Below the pieces are notes generated by a model. The model saw nothing but the letters and a program-made list of their open reading frames with translations, was not told where the DNA came from and did not search any database. A DNA stretch of 64,000 nucleotides, taken from positions 1-64,000 of the forward strand of contig JAWXBW010000064.1 in assembly GCA_034440395.1 (NCBI GenBank), written 5' to 3'. Source of the DNA: JAAUTS01 sp034440395 (lineage in GTDB: Bacteria > Verrucomicrobiota > Verrucomicrobiia > Methylacidiphilales > JAAUTS01). Positions within the stretch are counted from its first letter, which is position 1. Every line of letters starts with the position of its first letter. The position numbers and the translations under genes are program-made. Of the stretch, positions 1-9,256 are shown piece by piece.

Positions 1-1011
1 GTCCATGGTGTAAATAAAATATTCAACATGTTTACGATCTTTCGTGCCCTGCACCTCCGTCCCGACGCAAGAGTATCCATCCACTGTGGCACCGAGCTGG
101 GCGGGCTTGGGTAAATGGGCGGTAGCAACACGGATCGGGGCGACTTCGACTCCATCGACTTTAATTTTCTTCCATGTGTCCAGCTGTAATAAGTCAATGG
201 AACGGGCGAGGTTAACGGCGGTGTCGGAGAGAGCATATTTGAAAACAGAATACTTTACGCCCTTAGCGACGAATGCTGGGTGAGTCCCCAGACTCACACC
301 TTCTTCATGCGCAACGCCGTAGGTTTTCACAAGCCCGATCGGTTCAGGGAATCGCACCCAATCCACTTCTGTTTCTAAAGGCTTGCCACCACAAATCTTT
401 CCATTTTTAACAAAATAAGGTATCGCATTGAGCTCTTCAAAAAGGGTTTCAGGTGAGAATAGGGCGGCAAAGCGGTATCCTTTAACTTCAGCGTTATCGG
501 CATCAAGTACACGGATACTACTGGCAGTGTCTAAACGATCTACCGCCCAGCGAGCAAAGACATTGACCGCACCAGGATCCATCCCCATGCACAGAATCCC
601 CGCAATGCCCTTATCAAGGAATCGCTCGTTATAAGTTTCAATTTCTGCCTCGAAAGAATTCTTCCCAGGACGCTTCACGCCTGGAGGTGAGTAAATATCA
701 GCCGCCATGTCGAGGTAGTGTGAACCATGTTGGGCGCAGGCTTCTAAAATGGAGTAATTCGCTTGGCAAGGGCAGGCGTTAAGTGTCACGGCGATTTTAT
801 GTTCACCCATGATTTTAATAAGCTCTTGGGTATCCATGGCGTTAACGCGTTGGACGAGGAAACGACTTTTCTTGGTGCGGCGTTGCAGCTCTTCAGCAAA
901 CGTTGTGTCAACATCTGCCAAGATTATTTTATCGATACAGTCGTAACCGTGTAATTTTTGGCCGATAACCGAGCCGACCCCACCCATTCCAATAACCATT
1001 GCATTAGCCAT
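1..1011 (-). CDS. Saccharopine dehydrogenase-family protein (carboxynorspermidine synthase-like), C-terminus cut off
   Basis: The reading frame is open from an ATG at 1011 to the window edge, giving 337 residues without a stop; family members are near 400 residues, so about 60 are missing. The start is well supported by AGGAG six bases upstream. The N-terminus carries a Rossmann dinucleotide-binding motif (VIGMGGVGSVIG), followed by an acidic residue in ADVD at the end of the second strand. NACPCQANYSILEAC and GMDPGAVNVFARWA are typical of the carboxynorspermidine synthase / lysine-type saccharopine dehydrogenase family, which forms or splits a C-N bond between an amino acid semialdehyde and an amine using NAD(P)H. 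The polyamine role is inferred. It lies downstream of hpnH and a small unknown gene on the same strand, behind a large AT-rich inverted repeat. Confidence 0.8.
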   Translation of the reverse strand, partial: MANAMVIGMGGVGSVIGQKLHGYDCIDKIILADVDTTFAEELQRRTKKSRFLVQRVNAMDTQELIKIMGEHKIAVTLNACPCQANYSILEACAQHGSHYLDMAADIYSPPGVKRPGKNSFEAEIETYNERFLDKGIAGILCMGMDPGAVNVFARWAVDRLDTASSIRVLDADNAEVKGYRFAALFSPETLFEELNAIPYFVKNGKICGGKPLETEVDWVRFPEPIGLVKTYGVAHEEGVSLGTHPAFVAKGVKYSVFKYALSDTAVNLARSIDLLQLDTWKKIKVDGVEVAPIRVATAHLPKPAQLGATVDGYSCVGTEVQGTKDRKHVEYFIYTMD

Positions 1012-1028
1012 AGAACTCCTATTTTCCG

Positions 1029-1065
1029 TTAGATAACTTAATAATTTTTTTATTAAGCTATCTAA
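1029..1065. repeat. AT-rich inverted repeat upstream of the saccharopine dehydrogenase-family gene
   Basis: The left arm starts TTAGATA and continues CTTAATAA; the right arm is TTATTAAG then TATCTAA. Together they make a 16-bp stem with one mismatch and a T-rich loop of five bases. It ends 18 bases before the start codon at 1011, so on the minus strand it sits in the leader or promoter of that gene. No T-run follows on the minus strand, so an ordinary intrinsic terminator for the upstream hpnH unit is less likely than an operator or an mRNA stem-loop. Confidence 0.6.
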
Positions 1066-1206
1066 CCTAATTACAGGCTAACCTAGTGGAAACAAAATAG
1101 CCAGACAATGCGGGCAATGAGCTGATTTTTAATCTCTAGCTTCAGTTTTCAGAGAAAAAAAGATAGGGAGTAGCCCTTAGATTTTTAGGCCAGGGAGATG
1201 GTCTTT

Positions 1207-1605
1207 TTACAAAATACCCAGTTTGACGGCGTTAGAGTCGTGACGGGCGGCTTCTTCTTCACGCATTTTATTGCTCTTGGCTTGCCAGTCATCCCACGAT
1301 TTACCAAAGGCGATGTCTGCTCCGCTGAAAAGCACGGAAGCGATTTGATCGTAGCTAGCGGTCGTGGGGACGGATTCTCTGGCACCCTCTTTAATAAAAA
1401 GTTGGATAACCCTGCTGGTATGGTTGAAGTTATAAACGAAGCCTTCTTGGATGCTGCCGTCTTTAAAGCGTAGTGTAGTATCGCCACGGTAGTCGAAGGC
1501 GAGCCGAATGGCTTCCTTAAGTTCTTCTTGGTTATTAGGGATAATTTCTTGGCCTTCGAGCTGGCTGCAGCCGATGGTGGCGTGCGACTTATCTTGTTGG
1601 GGCAT
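1207..1605 (-). CDS. Conserved-looking hypothetical protein downstream of hpnH
   Basis: A 132-residue soluble protein with no signal peptide or membrane segment. I do not recognise the family. Residues about 38-72 alternate polar and hydrophobic positions around TTLRFKDGSIQEGFV, which resembles a small beta-barrel (Sm-like) strand pattern; this is only a pattern impression. The C-terminal third is charged and probably helical (SWDDWQAKSNKMREEEAARH). It begins at an ATG 35 bases after the hpnH stop, so the two are probably cotranscribed. There is no convincing Shine-Dalgarno sequence. Confidence 0.65.
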   Translation of the reverse strand: MPQQDKSHATIGCSQLEGQEIIPNNQEELKEAIRLAFDYRGDTTLRFKDGSIQEGFVYNFNHTSRVIQLFIKEGARESVPTTASYDQIASVLFSGADIAFGKSWDDWQAKSNKMREEEAARHDSNAVKLGIL

Positions 1606-1640
1606 ATGATTAGGAGATTAACGTGGTGAAGGAGCTCTGA

Positions 1641-2657
1641 TTAAATACCGTAGGCCATGGTGCCTTTGACCGTGCGGACAAAGCCCGAGAGGGACCCGAA
1701 GGTGTCATCCACAGACGTCGCCTCGTAGCCGCAATGTACCATGCAGTCTTTACAACGGGCTTCTTCGCTCTTGTGACCGTATTTAGACCATTCTGTGGTT
1801 TCAATCAATTCTTTGAAGGTTTGGACATAACCATCTTGAAGAAGGTAGCAAGGTTTCTGCCATCCGAAGATGTTGAAAGTAGGGTTACCCCAAGGCGTGC
1901 ATTCATAATCAACATTACCTTGTAGAAACTCGAGGAAGTTCGGGGAGAGGTTAAACTTCCAGCTCTTTTTACGATCTTTGAGAATTTCCTTAAAGAGAGT
2001 TTTGGTGGCTTCACGTCCGAGGAAGCTTTCTTGGTCAGGAGCTTTTTGGTAGCTGTAGCCAGGGGAGAGCATCATGCCTTCCACGCCTAGTTTCATCATT
2101 TCATCAAAAAACTCACGCACACGAGCTGGTTGAGCGGCGGCGAAGAGAGTTGTATTGGTGGTAACGCGGAAGCCACGCTTGACGGCCTCTTTGATGCCTT
2201 CAAGTGCGGTGTTGTAGGTGCCGTCACGGCAGACAGCGATGTCATGCTCCTCTTCTAAGCCGTCCATGTGGATGCTAAAGGTGAGGTATTTACTGGGTTT
2301 AAAAATGTCGATTTTCTTCTTAAGTAAAAGAGCGTTAGTGCAAAGGTAGATATACTTCTTGCGAGCCACAAGACCTTCCACAATTTCCCCGATTTCGTTA
2401 TGGATAAGAGGCTCGCCGCCAGGGATGCTGACCATGGGGGCACCGCATTCATCCACGGCTTTGAAACATTGTTCGGGGGATAGACGTTTATTCAGGATAT
2501 GGTCTGGGTATTGGATCTTACCACAGCCAGCGCAGGCTAAGTTACAACGGAATAAGGGCTCTAACATGAGCACAAGAGGATAATGTTTATTTCGTTTGAG
2601 TTTTTGTGAAATCACATAACTCGCTACGGTGAGGGCTTGAGAGATGGGTACGGGCAT
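1641..2657 (-). CDS. hpnH: Adenosylhopane synthase HpnH (radical SAM)
   Basis: HpnH joins the 5'-deoxyadenosyl group of S-adenosylmethionine to diploptene, the first step of extended (C35) hopanoid synthesis. The 338-residue length is normal. The radical-SAM cluster motif CxxxCxxC is at residues 38-45 (CNLACAGC), followed by SIPGGEP, the usual SAM-binding GGEP motif, and a C-terminal cysteine group (CKDCMVHC) typical of HpnH. The squalene-forming enzymes HpnC and HpnD-HpnE are encoded far away at 35324-38419; no squalene-hopene cyclase is visible in this window. The gene appears to head a short operon with the unknown gene at 1207-1605. The ATG at 2657 has no clear Shine-Dalgarno sequence. 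Confidence 0.95.
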   Translation of the reverse strand: MPVPISQALTVASYVISQKLKRNKHYPLVLMLEPLFRCNLACAGCGKIQYPDHILNKRLSPEQCFKAVDECGAPMVSIPGGEPLIHNEIGEIVEGLVARKKYIYLCTNALLLKKKIDIFKPSKYLTFSIHMDGLEEEHDIAVCRDGTYNTALEGIKEAVKRGFRVTTNTTLFAAAQPARVREFFDEMMKLGVEGMMLSPGYSYQKAPDQESFLGREATKTLFKEILKDRKKSWKFNLSPNFLEFLQGNVDYECTPWGNPTFNIFGWQKPCYLLQDGYVQTFKELIETTEWSKYGHKSEEARCKDCMVHCGYEATSVDDTFGSLSGFVRTVKGTMAYGI

Positions 2658-2830
2658 AAGATGGGATGTAGAGTAACGGTAAAGGCCTACTTGTCAATCG
2701 GATGCTGAGATTTCTTTATTTAGATAAAATCACTTCTTTGGACTTAAGGTAAGATTTTTTAAAAACCCAAAAAACGACGCGCTAACACAAAAATCTTAAA
2801 TCTTTATCGATATAGTTTTATGTAAATCAT

Positions 2831-4981
2831 TCAAGATTCAGCTGCAAGGCTAATCGGAATAATCTGCGGTTCCTGCACTCGGGCAGCGGTGGCGTGGGCG
2901 GCTGCTTGGTTTTCTTGTTCGGCTCGAGCCATGAAGACACCTTGACAACGTAAGGTCGGTTCAGCCTCACCGGGTTTGCGGCGCTCGTGTTTACCGTCGG
3001 GCAGGAGGCGGCGGGACTTGACGTTATCTTTTTTATAGATGCCGATGATTTGTTCCATCACATGTTGTTTGATTTTTGGGTCGTCAAGAGGGAAGATAAC
3101 CTCGACGCGGCGGCGCAAGTTGCGGGGCATCCAGTCGGCACTGCCTAGATAGATTTCGTATTTCCCATCATTATCAAATTGGAAAATACGGCTATGCTCG
3201 AGAAATTGATCGACGATGCTATAAACTTCAATGTTCTCACTGACGTGAGGAATTCCAGGTCTCAGACAGCACGTGCCGCGCACGATAAGATAAATCTTCA
3301 CGCCGGCGCAGGAAGCTTTGTAAAGGGCTTGAATGATTTCCATATCCACGAGGGCATTCATTTTGGCAAAAATACCCGCAGGCTTACCTGCCTTGGCGTG
3401 TTGTATCTCGCGTTCGATCAGGTTTAGGAATTTTTCAACCATGTCAAAAGGGGCTACGAGAAGTTTTTTGGAGCCGTGATATTCTGACATGCCAGTGAGG
3501 GCGTTAAAGAGAGCAGCGATTTCGTCGGTTATGGCGGTTTTGGTCGTAAATAAGCCGAGGTCCGTGTAGAAGCGTGCCGTGCTGGGGTGGTAGTTACCCG
3601 TGCCTAGGTGAACGTAATGGCGAATTCGGTCGTCGTCGCGGCGCACGACGAACATGACCTTACAATGAGTCTTTAAGCCTACCAATCCATACACGACGTG
3701 GATGCCGGCATCTTCCATTTGACGAGCCCAAGCGATGTTATTTGCCTCGTCAAAGCGGGCTTTGAGTTCCACTAAAACGGTCACTTGTTTACCAGCACGA
3801 GAGGCGGCGATGAGACCTTTAATAATAGGAGAATCCCCGCTAGTGCGGTAGAGCGTCATTTTAACGGCTAAGACGCGAGGGTCGTTGGCAGCTGTTTCTA
3901 GAAATTCTACGACGCTGCTAAAACTTTCATAAGGGTGGTGGAGTAGAACGTCTTGATGGCGGATGACTTCGAAGATGCTGGCTTCGGTTTGGAAGAGTGG
4001 AACGGTGACAGGACTGAAAGGTTTATATCTTAAATTAGACAATGTGTCTAACTCCGTCAGCGCAACGAGGCGGAGAAGGTTAATGGGATCCTCAACTAAA
4101 TAAAGATCTTGCTTGGTGAGCTTAAATTTTTCTAATAAAAACTGCACCACCGCTATAGGGCAATCATTGGTGATTTCTAATCGCACGGCATTTCCGCGGT
4201 TGCGTTTCCTTAATTCTTCTTCAATCGTGCGCAGCAGGTTGAGAGCTTCTTCGTCATCGATATAGAGATCGCTGTTCCTCGTCACGCGGAAGGCGTAGGC
4301 ACCTGACACAGTTACGCCAGGGAAAAGAAGATGAGCGTGAGACTCAATCAATTGGCTTAGAAAAAGAAAATCATGCACTGTCTCACTGCGCTCGGGGAGT
4401 TCGATTAAGCGGTTCAGAACGCGAGGCACCTGGACGATGGCGTAACGGTGTTCGCCCGGTGCATCGCTGCGCTCAAGTGAAACGATGACGTTGAGGCTTT
4501 TGTTCAGGAGCTGGGGGAAGGGATGGCTGGGGTCGATGGCTAGGGGAGTTAAGACGGGATAAACTTCCTGCAAGAAATACTCCTTTGCCCATGCACGTTC
4601 GTAGTCGGGCATATCCTCTACACGATGAAAGCGGATGTTATTTAAATTTAGGGCTGGCACGAGTTGTTCTCGCCAGAGGGTGTATTGATCCTGCACCATT
4701 TGCGTGACTCGGTCGTTGATGGACTTAAAAATTTCTAAGGCACTCAAACCATCGGGGCCGGGATCGTTGGTTTTGTTTTCGATTTGTTGTTTAATGCCAG
4801 CTACACGGATTTCAAAAAACTCATCTAAATTCGAGCAAGAAATACAGAGGAATTTTACTCGTTCGAGCAGAGGGTTGCTAGGATCTTGAGCCTCTTCTAA
4901 AACACGTTGATTAAATTCTAGCCAACTGAGCTCCCGGTTGGAGTAATGGCTGGCTTGGGGTAAATGAGATGAAGCAGGCAT
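2831..4981 (-). CDS. ppk1: Polyphosphate kinase 1
   Basis: PPK1 reversibly polymerises the terminal phosphate of ATP into polyphosphate. The 716-residue protein has the standard layout: a helical N domain beginning NRELSWLEFNQRVLEEA, a head domain, and two phospholipase-D-like catalytic halves. The expected phosphohistidine is His439 in LKTHCKVMF (equivalent to His435 of the E. coli enzyme), and the second conserved histidine lies in FLEHSRIFQF. YVHLGTGNYHP and RTSGDSPII are also family hallmarks. The C-terminal tail of about 40 residues (rich in Ala, Glu and Gln) extends past the catalytic core. Flanking gaps of 173 and 95 bases suggest it is transcribed alone. Confidence 0.95.
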   Translation of the reverse strand: MPASSHLPQASHYSNRELSWLEFNQRVLEEAQDPSNPLLERVKFLCISCSNLDEFFEIRVAGIKQQIENKTNDPGPDGLSALEIFKSINDRVTQMVQDQYTLWREQLVPALNLNNIRFHRVEDMPDYERAWAKEYFLQEVYPVLTPLAIDPSHPFPQLLNKSLNVIVSLERSDAPGEHRYAIVQVPRVLNRLIELPERSETVHDFLFLSQLIESHAHLLFPGVTVSGAYAFRVTRNSDLYIDDEEALNLLRTIEEELRKRNRGNAVRLEITNDCPIAVVQFLLEKFKLTKQDLYLVEDPINLLRLVALTELDTLSNLRYKPFSPVTVPLFQTEASIFEVIRHQDVLLHHPYESFSSVVEFLETAANDPRVLAVKMTLYRTSGDSPIIKGLIAASRAGKQVTVLVELKARFDEANNIAWARQMEDAGIHVVYGLVGLKTHCKVMFVVRRDDDRIRHYVHLGTGNYHPSTARFYTDLGLFTTKTAITDEIAALFNALTGMSEYHGSKKLLVAPFDMVEKFLNLIEREIQHAKAGKPAGIFAKMNALVDMEIIQALYKASCAGVKIYLIVRGTCCLRPGIPHVSENIEVYSIVDQFLEHSRIFQFDNDGKYEIYLGSADWMPRNLRRRVEVIFPLDDPKIKQHVMEQIIGIYKKDNVKSRRLLPDGKHERRKPGEAEPTLRCQGVFMARAEQENQAAAHATAARVQEPQIIPISLAAES

Positions 4982-5076
4982 ACGGATTTGTACGTTGAGT
5001 GTGTGGCGTTAAGATGTCGGTGTTGTGGCAAACGTGTTAAGAAGATCGTTTTCCTACAAGTATTCCCGTGCGTTTT

Positions 5077-6660
5077 TTAATCCTTATCCTTGGTCGTTTT
5101 AATCTCAATCACATCGTGCGGGGATGCCTCCCGTTGCCCAGCGGCACTAACGCGAATGTAGCGCGCTTTTTGCTTCAGCTCTTTCAAATCCCGTGCGCCT
5201 AAGTAACCCATGCCACTTTGAATTCCTCCAGCCATTAGTGCCACCGTTTCATCAAGTGAGCCAGAGACTTCCTTCAACGCCTCCACGCCCTCGGCCGCTA
5301 CTTTACGTTGCGCATCTTTTTTATCATGTCCATAGCGCGCCGCAGAGCCTGCCTTCATCGCTTCCAGACTTCCCATGCCGCGGTATTCTTTATAAAGCTT
5401 TCCATTGATTTCGATGATTTTACCTGGTGCTTCTTTGCAACCCGCTAGGAGACCACCGCAGATGACGGCGTCAGCTAAGGTGAGTGCTTTCACCATGTCG
5501 CCTGATTTACTTATTCCGCCATCAGCCAGCAAACTGACCCCACATTTAGCAGCGGCTTGGGAAGCCACGTAGAGGGCGGTGAGTTGGGGAATACCGACGC
5601 CGGCGACGATACGTGTGGTGCAGATTGAGCCAGGGCCTTGACCGACTTTGATGGCGTTGGCACCCGCGTGGGCGAGAAACTCGACGCCTTCTGCGCTAGT
5701 GACGTTTCCCGCAATGATGGTCAGCCCAGGAAATTGGCTCCGCACGAGTTTAACTGTTTCACCCACGCCTAGGCTATGGCCGTGGGCGGTGGAGATGGCT
5801 ACCACGTCGAGCCCTTCATGGATGAGCTGTGAGAGGTGGTGGATGATGCGGTCTCGGTCTAGCTCCCCGTTAGTGTGGCGAGGGGAAGCAATAGCGGCAC
5901 CGCAGATAAGGCGGAACTTGGAGTCACGAGCAGGGCGGGTATTGGCACTGGCCTCTTCTGTAATGCGCTCCACATCACTCAACGTAAATAAACCCCTGAG
6001 CCGATCTTGTTGATCCACCACAAGTAGTTTATGTATCCCCATATGTTCGCTGAAAAAATGGTCAGCCGCTTTCACGGGATCGTCAGAAAGTGTTGTTTCA
6101 TTTATGGTGAATACTTCCGAGCGGGGACTCATGGCAGAGAGGACGCTGTGAGAGGCGTAGCGTGGTTTCACCACCCGTCCTGAGAGTAAGCCGACGAGGA
6201 CGCCCAAGTCATTAACCACGGGAAACGTGCGGAAGCCGAAACCTTTATTTTCAATCATGTTTAAGACATCGCCAATGCTTTGCTCGGGGCGCACCGTGAT
6301 GGGATCTTGAATAAGGCCGTGGACATGGTTTTTAACGCGAGCGACTTGTTTAAGTTGCTGCTTCTCCGTCATGTTGTAATGGATCAGGCCGAGTCCGCCA
6401 TTGAGTGCCATGGCGATGGCCATGTCCGCTTCGGTTACCGTGTCCATATCAGCGGAAATGATGGGCAGATGCAGCGTGATGGACGGGGATAGAGCTACGT
6501 CTAACTTCGTTTGCTTCGGCAGCACGTCGGAGTAATTGGTGGCGAGGGAGACGTCGTCGTAGGTTAGAGCTTCGTTAAAGCTGGTGGAGAAAAAATCCCG
6601 AGCAGGAAGGTAGAAGTCCGAATCGGTGGAGGAGCGAAGAGGAGGTGGTTGTGCTGCCAT
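5077..6660 (-). CDS. guaB: IMP dehydrogenase
   Basis: GuaB oxidises IMP to XMP with NAD+, the committed step of guanine nucleotide synthesis. The 527-residue product has the N-terminal barrel motif ALTYDDVSL, two CBS domains at about 118-240, and the active-site loop GSICTTRIVAGVG with catalytic Cys347. The flap region YRGMGSLEAM is also present. The ATG at 6660 is preferred to a TTG two codons upstream. The N-terminus is about 25 residues longer than in many IMP dehydrogenases. The gap to the helicase gene upstream is about 275 bases. Confidence 0.96.
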   Translation of the reverse strand: MAAQPPPLRSSTDSDFYLPARDFFSTSFNEALTYDDVSLATNYSDVLPKQTKLDVALSPSITLHLPIISADMDTVTEADMAIAMALNGGLGLIHYNMTEKQQLKQVARVKNHVHGLIQDPITVRPEQSIGDVLNMIENKGFGFRTFPVVNDLGVLVGLLSGRVVKPRYASHSVLSAMSPRSEVFTINETTLSDDPVKAADHFFSEHMGIHKLLVVDQQDRLRGLFTLSDVERITEEASANTRPARDSKFRLICGAAIASPRHTNGELDRDRIIHHLSQLIHEGLDVVAISTAHGHSLGVGETVKLVRSQFPGLTIIAGNVTSAEGVEFLAHAGANAIKVGQGPGSICTTRIVAGVGIPQLTALYVASQAAAKCGVSLLADGGISKSGDMVKALTLADAVICGGLLAGCKEAPGKIIEINGKLYKEYRGMGSLEAMKAGSAARYGHDKKDAQRKVAAEGVEALKEVSGSLDETVALMAGGIQSGMGYLGARDLKELKQKARYIRVSAAGQREASPHDVIEIKTTKDKD

Positions 6661-6789
6661 AAACAAGAAAACATCACCCTAAGCCGAGAAGCAAGTTTTT
6701 TCTCAACTTTTAGAAATTGCTTATGTTGATGTGAATGAAGTTATGAGATACTTCTCCGCAGCACGTTCAACAACGATCCTAAACATTTC

Positions 6790-6936
6790 TTACTTCCTTG
6801 CGAGGCTGGTCAAGACCTTTTCACGAGAGCGGTCCTGCAATGACTTGCAACGAGCTTTTTTCATATAAATACTATCCTCAGCATCTTCGAAGCGCTCAAT
6901 CAATTCGGTGTAATCTTCAATAGACGGGAGGTGTGC
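6790..6936 (-). other. In-frame open extension after the helicase stop codon
   Basis: After the TGA at 6939-6937 the same frame continues for 48 sense codons to a TAA at 6792-6790. The translation is strongly charged and helix-like, beginning AHLPSIEDYTELIERFEDAE and ending SREKVLTSLARK, and looks coding in composition. It has no good start codon near its beginning. The simplest readings are that the helicase was originally about 709 residues long and has acquired a nonsense change, or that the TGA is a sequencing error or is sometimes read through. Confidence 0.5.
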
Positions 6937-8919
6937 TCAAATCCAGCGCAAGCGGTGACTAATAGGTTGGCGTTGTTCGGAACTTAAAACAGGTAAGTCG
7001 GGCATGGGATGCTGGGGCTGAAATTTTAACCATTGCTCGGCCTCGCTTTGTAGTTCGCTCCAGCGTGACCAGTCTAAGGCAGGTGCTTGCCTGATTTGCC
7101 GCAGCAGACTGTTCCACTCGGTCATCAGGCGATCGATGTCGCCTATACCAGAATGTTCTCCAGTGAGTTGGCTACGGCGTTTGGTTTTATTAAGCAATTC
7201 TTTGACTAAGTCGGAGGCTCCCAAGCCGTAGTGGGGTGGGACGCCTGAGAAGAGATAACCTTCGATGGAGAAGCGGCCATAGATCTTTTGGCAGGCTAGG
7301 GCGAGGGAACCTGACCAACGTGGCTCAGTTCCAGCAAAGCGGTCGTTCCCATAAAGGTTAGCCAGATCGAAGATGATATCTTGAACGGGGTAGTCGGGGT
7401 GTTCTAAAGCGGCGGCTATGGCTAAACCTTCTGGCCCGAGAAAGTAAGAAACGACTCGTCCACGCCGGGTCAAGCCGAGGGCTGGATCCAACAGGCCGAT
7501 TCGTGTCCACTGCCAAAGTAACACAGGATGGGGATCAAGCTGGAGACATTCCTCACGCTGCAAGCACGTGCGGCAGGGCTTAAAAGGGCGTTTACGCCGC
7601 TGCACCAAGCGTGCACGCGCTGTATCGGTCGGGAGGTGGCAGGGGATAAGGGCTTGAATCTCGGGCGTAGTTAACTCCACCCCTAGACGTAGAGGGTGCT
7701 TGCTAAAAAAGGTGCGGCTTGTCTGGCGCATGAGTTCGACGGGGTTTTGCGTGTCAGCCAGACTCTGTAAAAGGCTAGACCAAGGCAGGGGAAGGGAGCG
7801 TTGGAGCCGCATGGGGTAAGCTTCTAACATGCGGGGGGATTCTCGGCTGGCTAAGTAATATCCCACCGTGTCTAAACCACGGCGTCCAGCGCGCCCGATC
7901 ATCTGGAGAAGTTCGTGCGGCAGTATTTCTTGTTCCACCCCAGCGATGGAGTAGGAGCGGGAGGTAATGATGACGGAACGGAGAGAGAAGTTAATCCCAG
8001 CACTTAATCCTAAGGTTGCCACAACCACCCGGAGCTGCCCCATTTTGGCGAGAGGCTCAATTACCCCAGCACGCTGGGCAAAAGTCAGGCCGCTGTGGTG
8101 GAAGGCTACCCGTTGCTCCAGTAGTTTGATCAGTTCAGGTGTGAGCACCAGTTTCTGCTCAGGCGTGAGGGTTAAGGGAGCGCATGGAGGTAACTCCCGC
8201 GCAGCTTGGCGGGCGAGCCGCTCGGCCTCACGCCGGTGTGGAGCGAACATGAGAATCGGCCCTAGATCATCACGTAGGGCTCCGATTAAGCGCTTTGCCC
8301 AAAAACCATCTATTCCGGTAGGCACACGTTTTGATAGGGCGTCGGCGTCCACTTCTTCTAAGGGAACGGGACGTTCTTTGGTCGAGACAACTTGAGGCTG
8401 TCGTCCGAGTTTGGTCAGCCATTTCGCTAAATCTTGTGGGTTCGCCACGCAGCCGCTCATGAAGAGAAGCTGTGTTTCAAGGGGTAAAGACAGAATCACC
8501 CCTTCGTAGTGATTACCTCGACTGAGATCGGCTAGCCACTGGTATTCGTCAATGGCGAGGAGAGCTGGCTTGATGCCGCGATTCAAAAGCCCACGCAGAG
8601 CTTCTAAGGTGCCGACGACGAGGGGGGCGCTGGGGTTGAGGCTGGTGTCACCTGTGACAAGACCGACATGCCAGCTCTTGGCTAGCCATTCAGCATGTTT
8701 GTCATTGGCTAGGGCGCGAGTCGGGACCGCATAGAAACTAGGGCGGGCGTGATGCTGTCTTTCGTAAAATTTCTCGAAAACATAGGTTTTACCTGCACCC
8801 GTGGGGGCGTCTAGGATCACGTCTAGACCAGAGCGCAGGTGTTGAATGGCTTCGCCCTGCCAAGCGTCGGGCAGGACGAGAGTTTGTAAGAGCTGGATCT
8901 GATCACGATGAAGAGCCAT
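6937..8919 (-). CDS. Ski2-like DEAD/DEAH-box helicase
   Basis: A 660-residue superfamily 2 helicase. Motif I is DAPTGAGKT (residues 37-45), motif Ia VPTRALAND, motif II DEYQ (124-127), motif III the unusual SGC, and motif VI QMIGRAGRRG. The sequence between motifs V and VI (ATLGLSAGINFSLRSVII) is typical of the Ski2/Mtr4/Hel308 group, which unwinds RNA or DNA 3' to 5'. A cysteine cluster CRTCLQREEC at about residue 450 could bind metal. The substrate is unknown. The ATG at 8919 is the first start in frame. The stop is TGA, but the frame stays open for 48 further codons, so the C-terminus may be truncated. Confidence 0.85.
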   Translation of the reverse strand: MALHRDQIQLLQTLVLPDAWQGEAIQHLRSGLDVILDAPTGAGKTYVFEKFYERQHHARPSFYAVPTRALANDKHAEWLAKSWHVGLVTGDTSLNPSAPLVVGTLEALRGLLNRGIKPALLAIDEYQWLADLSRGNHYEGVILSLPLETQLLFMSGCVANPQDLAKWLTKLGRQPQVVSTKERPVPLEEVDADALSKRVPTGIDGFWAKRLIGALRDDLGPILMFAPHRREAERLARQAARELPPCAPLTLTPEQKLVLTPELIKLLEQRVAFHHSGLTFAQRAGVIEPLAKMGQLRVVVATLGLSAGINFSLRSVIITSRSYSIAGVEQEILPHELLQMIGRAGRRGLDTVGYYLASRESPRMLEAYPMRLQRSLPLPWSSLLQSLADTQNPVELMRQTSRTFFSKHPLRLGVELTTPEIQALIPCHLPTDTARARLVQRRKRPFKPCRTCLQREECLQLDPHPVLLWQWTRIGLLDPALGLTRRGRVVSYFLGPEGLAIAAALEHPDYPVQDIIFDLANLYGNDRFAGTEPRWSGSLALACQKIYGRFSIEGYLFSGVPPHYGLGASDLVKELLNKTKRRSQLTGEHSGIGDIDRLMTEWNSLLRQIRQAPALDWSRWSELQSEAEQWLKFQPQHPMPDLPVLSSEQRQPISHRLRWI

Positions 8920-9256
8920 GAATTTAAACCTAGGCTAAGTTAATAACTTATCTCGGAACTATTTAAAAAAACGATGGAAATAAATCTACTTCTCTCAACG
9001 GGGAAAATAGGTGTTATTAACCATGTTTAAGATGTGCTTAGATTCGAGGCACATCAGATTACTAACTTTTAAACCCTCTTCAATACAGCAATAAGGGGGT
9101 GATGACGTACACTAAAAAATAATTGAGAACTAATATCAAAGATCTCATGTGTAATTTGTTAATAACTCATTAATTAAATTGCTTAGTCAATATAATCGTC
9201 TTATATATAGATATTCAGGTAAATCTCATAGACGAACTAAACTACTCGATACAACT
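8920..9256. other. AT-rich intergenic region upstream of the tad-like genes
   Basis: This 337-bp stretch separates the minus-strand helicase from the plus-strand tad-like genes and therefore should hold two divergent promoters. It is very AT-rich. A TATAAT at 9191-9196 is a candidate -10 element for the plus-strand genes; the sequence 17 bases upstream of it is a poor -35 match. No RNA gene or further ORF is supported. Confidence 0.4.
9191..9196 (+). promoter_or_regulatory. Candidate -10 element for the tad-like genes
   Basis: A perfect TATAAT lies 61 bases before the preferred ATG at 9257. There is no good -35 hexamer, so this is a weak prediction. If real, transcription would begin downstream of a TTG at 9179 and rule that TTG out as the start of the first gene. 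Confidence 0.3.

Noticed and set aside
2750..2800. AAGATTTTT and AAAAATCTT arms as a terminator after ppk1
   Set aside because: The arms are nine A/T-rich bases about 30 apart; stability would be poor.
9179..9256. TTG start giving a 26-residue longer TadE-like protein
   Set aside because: The extra residues precede the conserved pilin-type N-terminus and overlap a candidate -10 element; ATG 9257 fits better.
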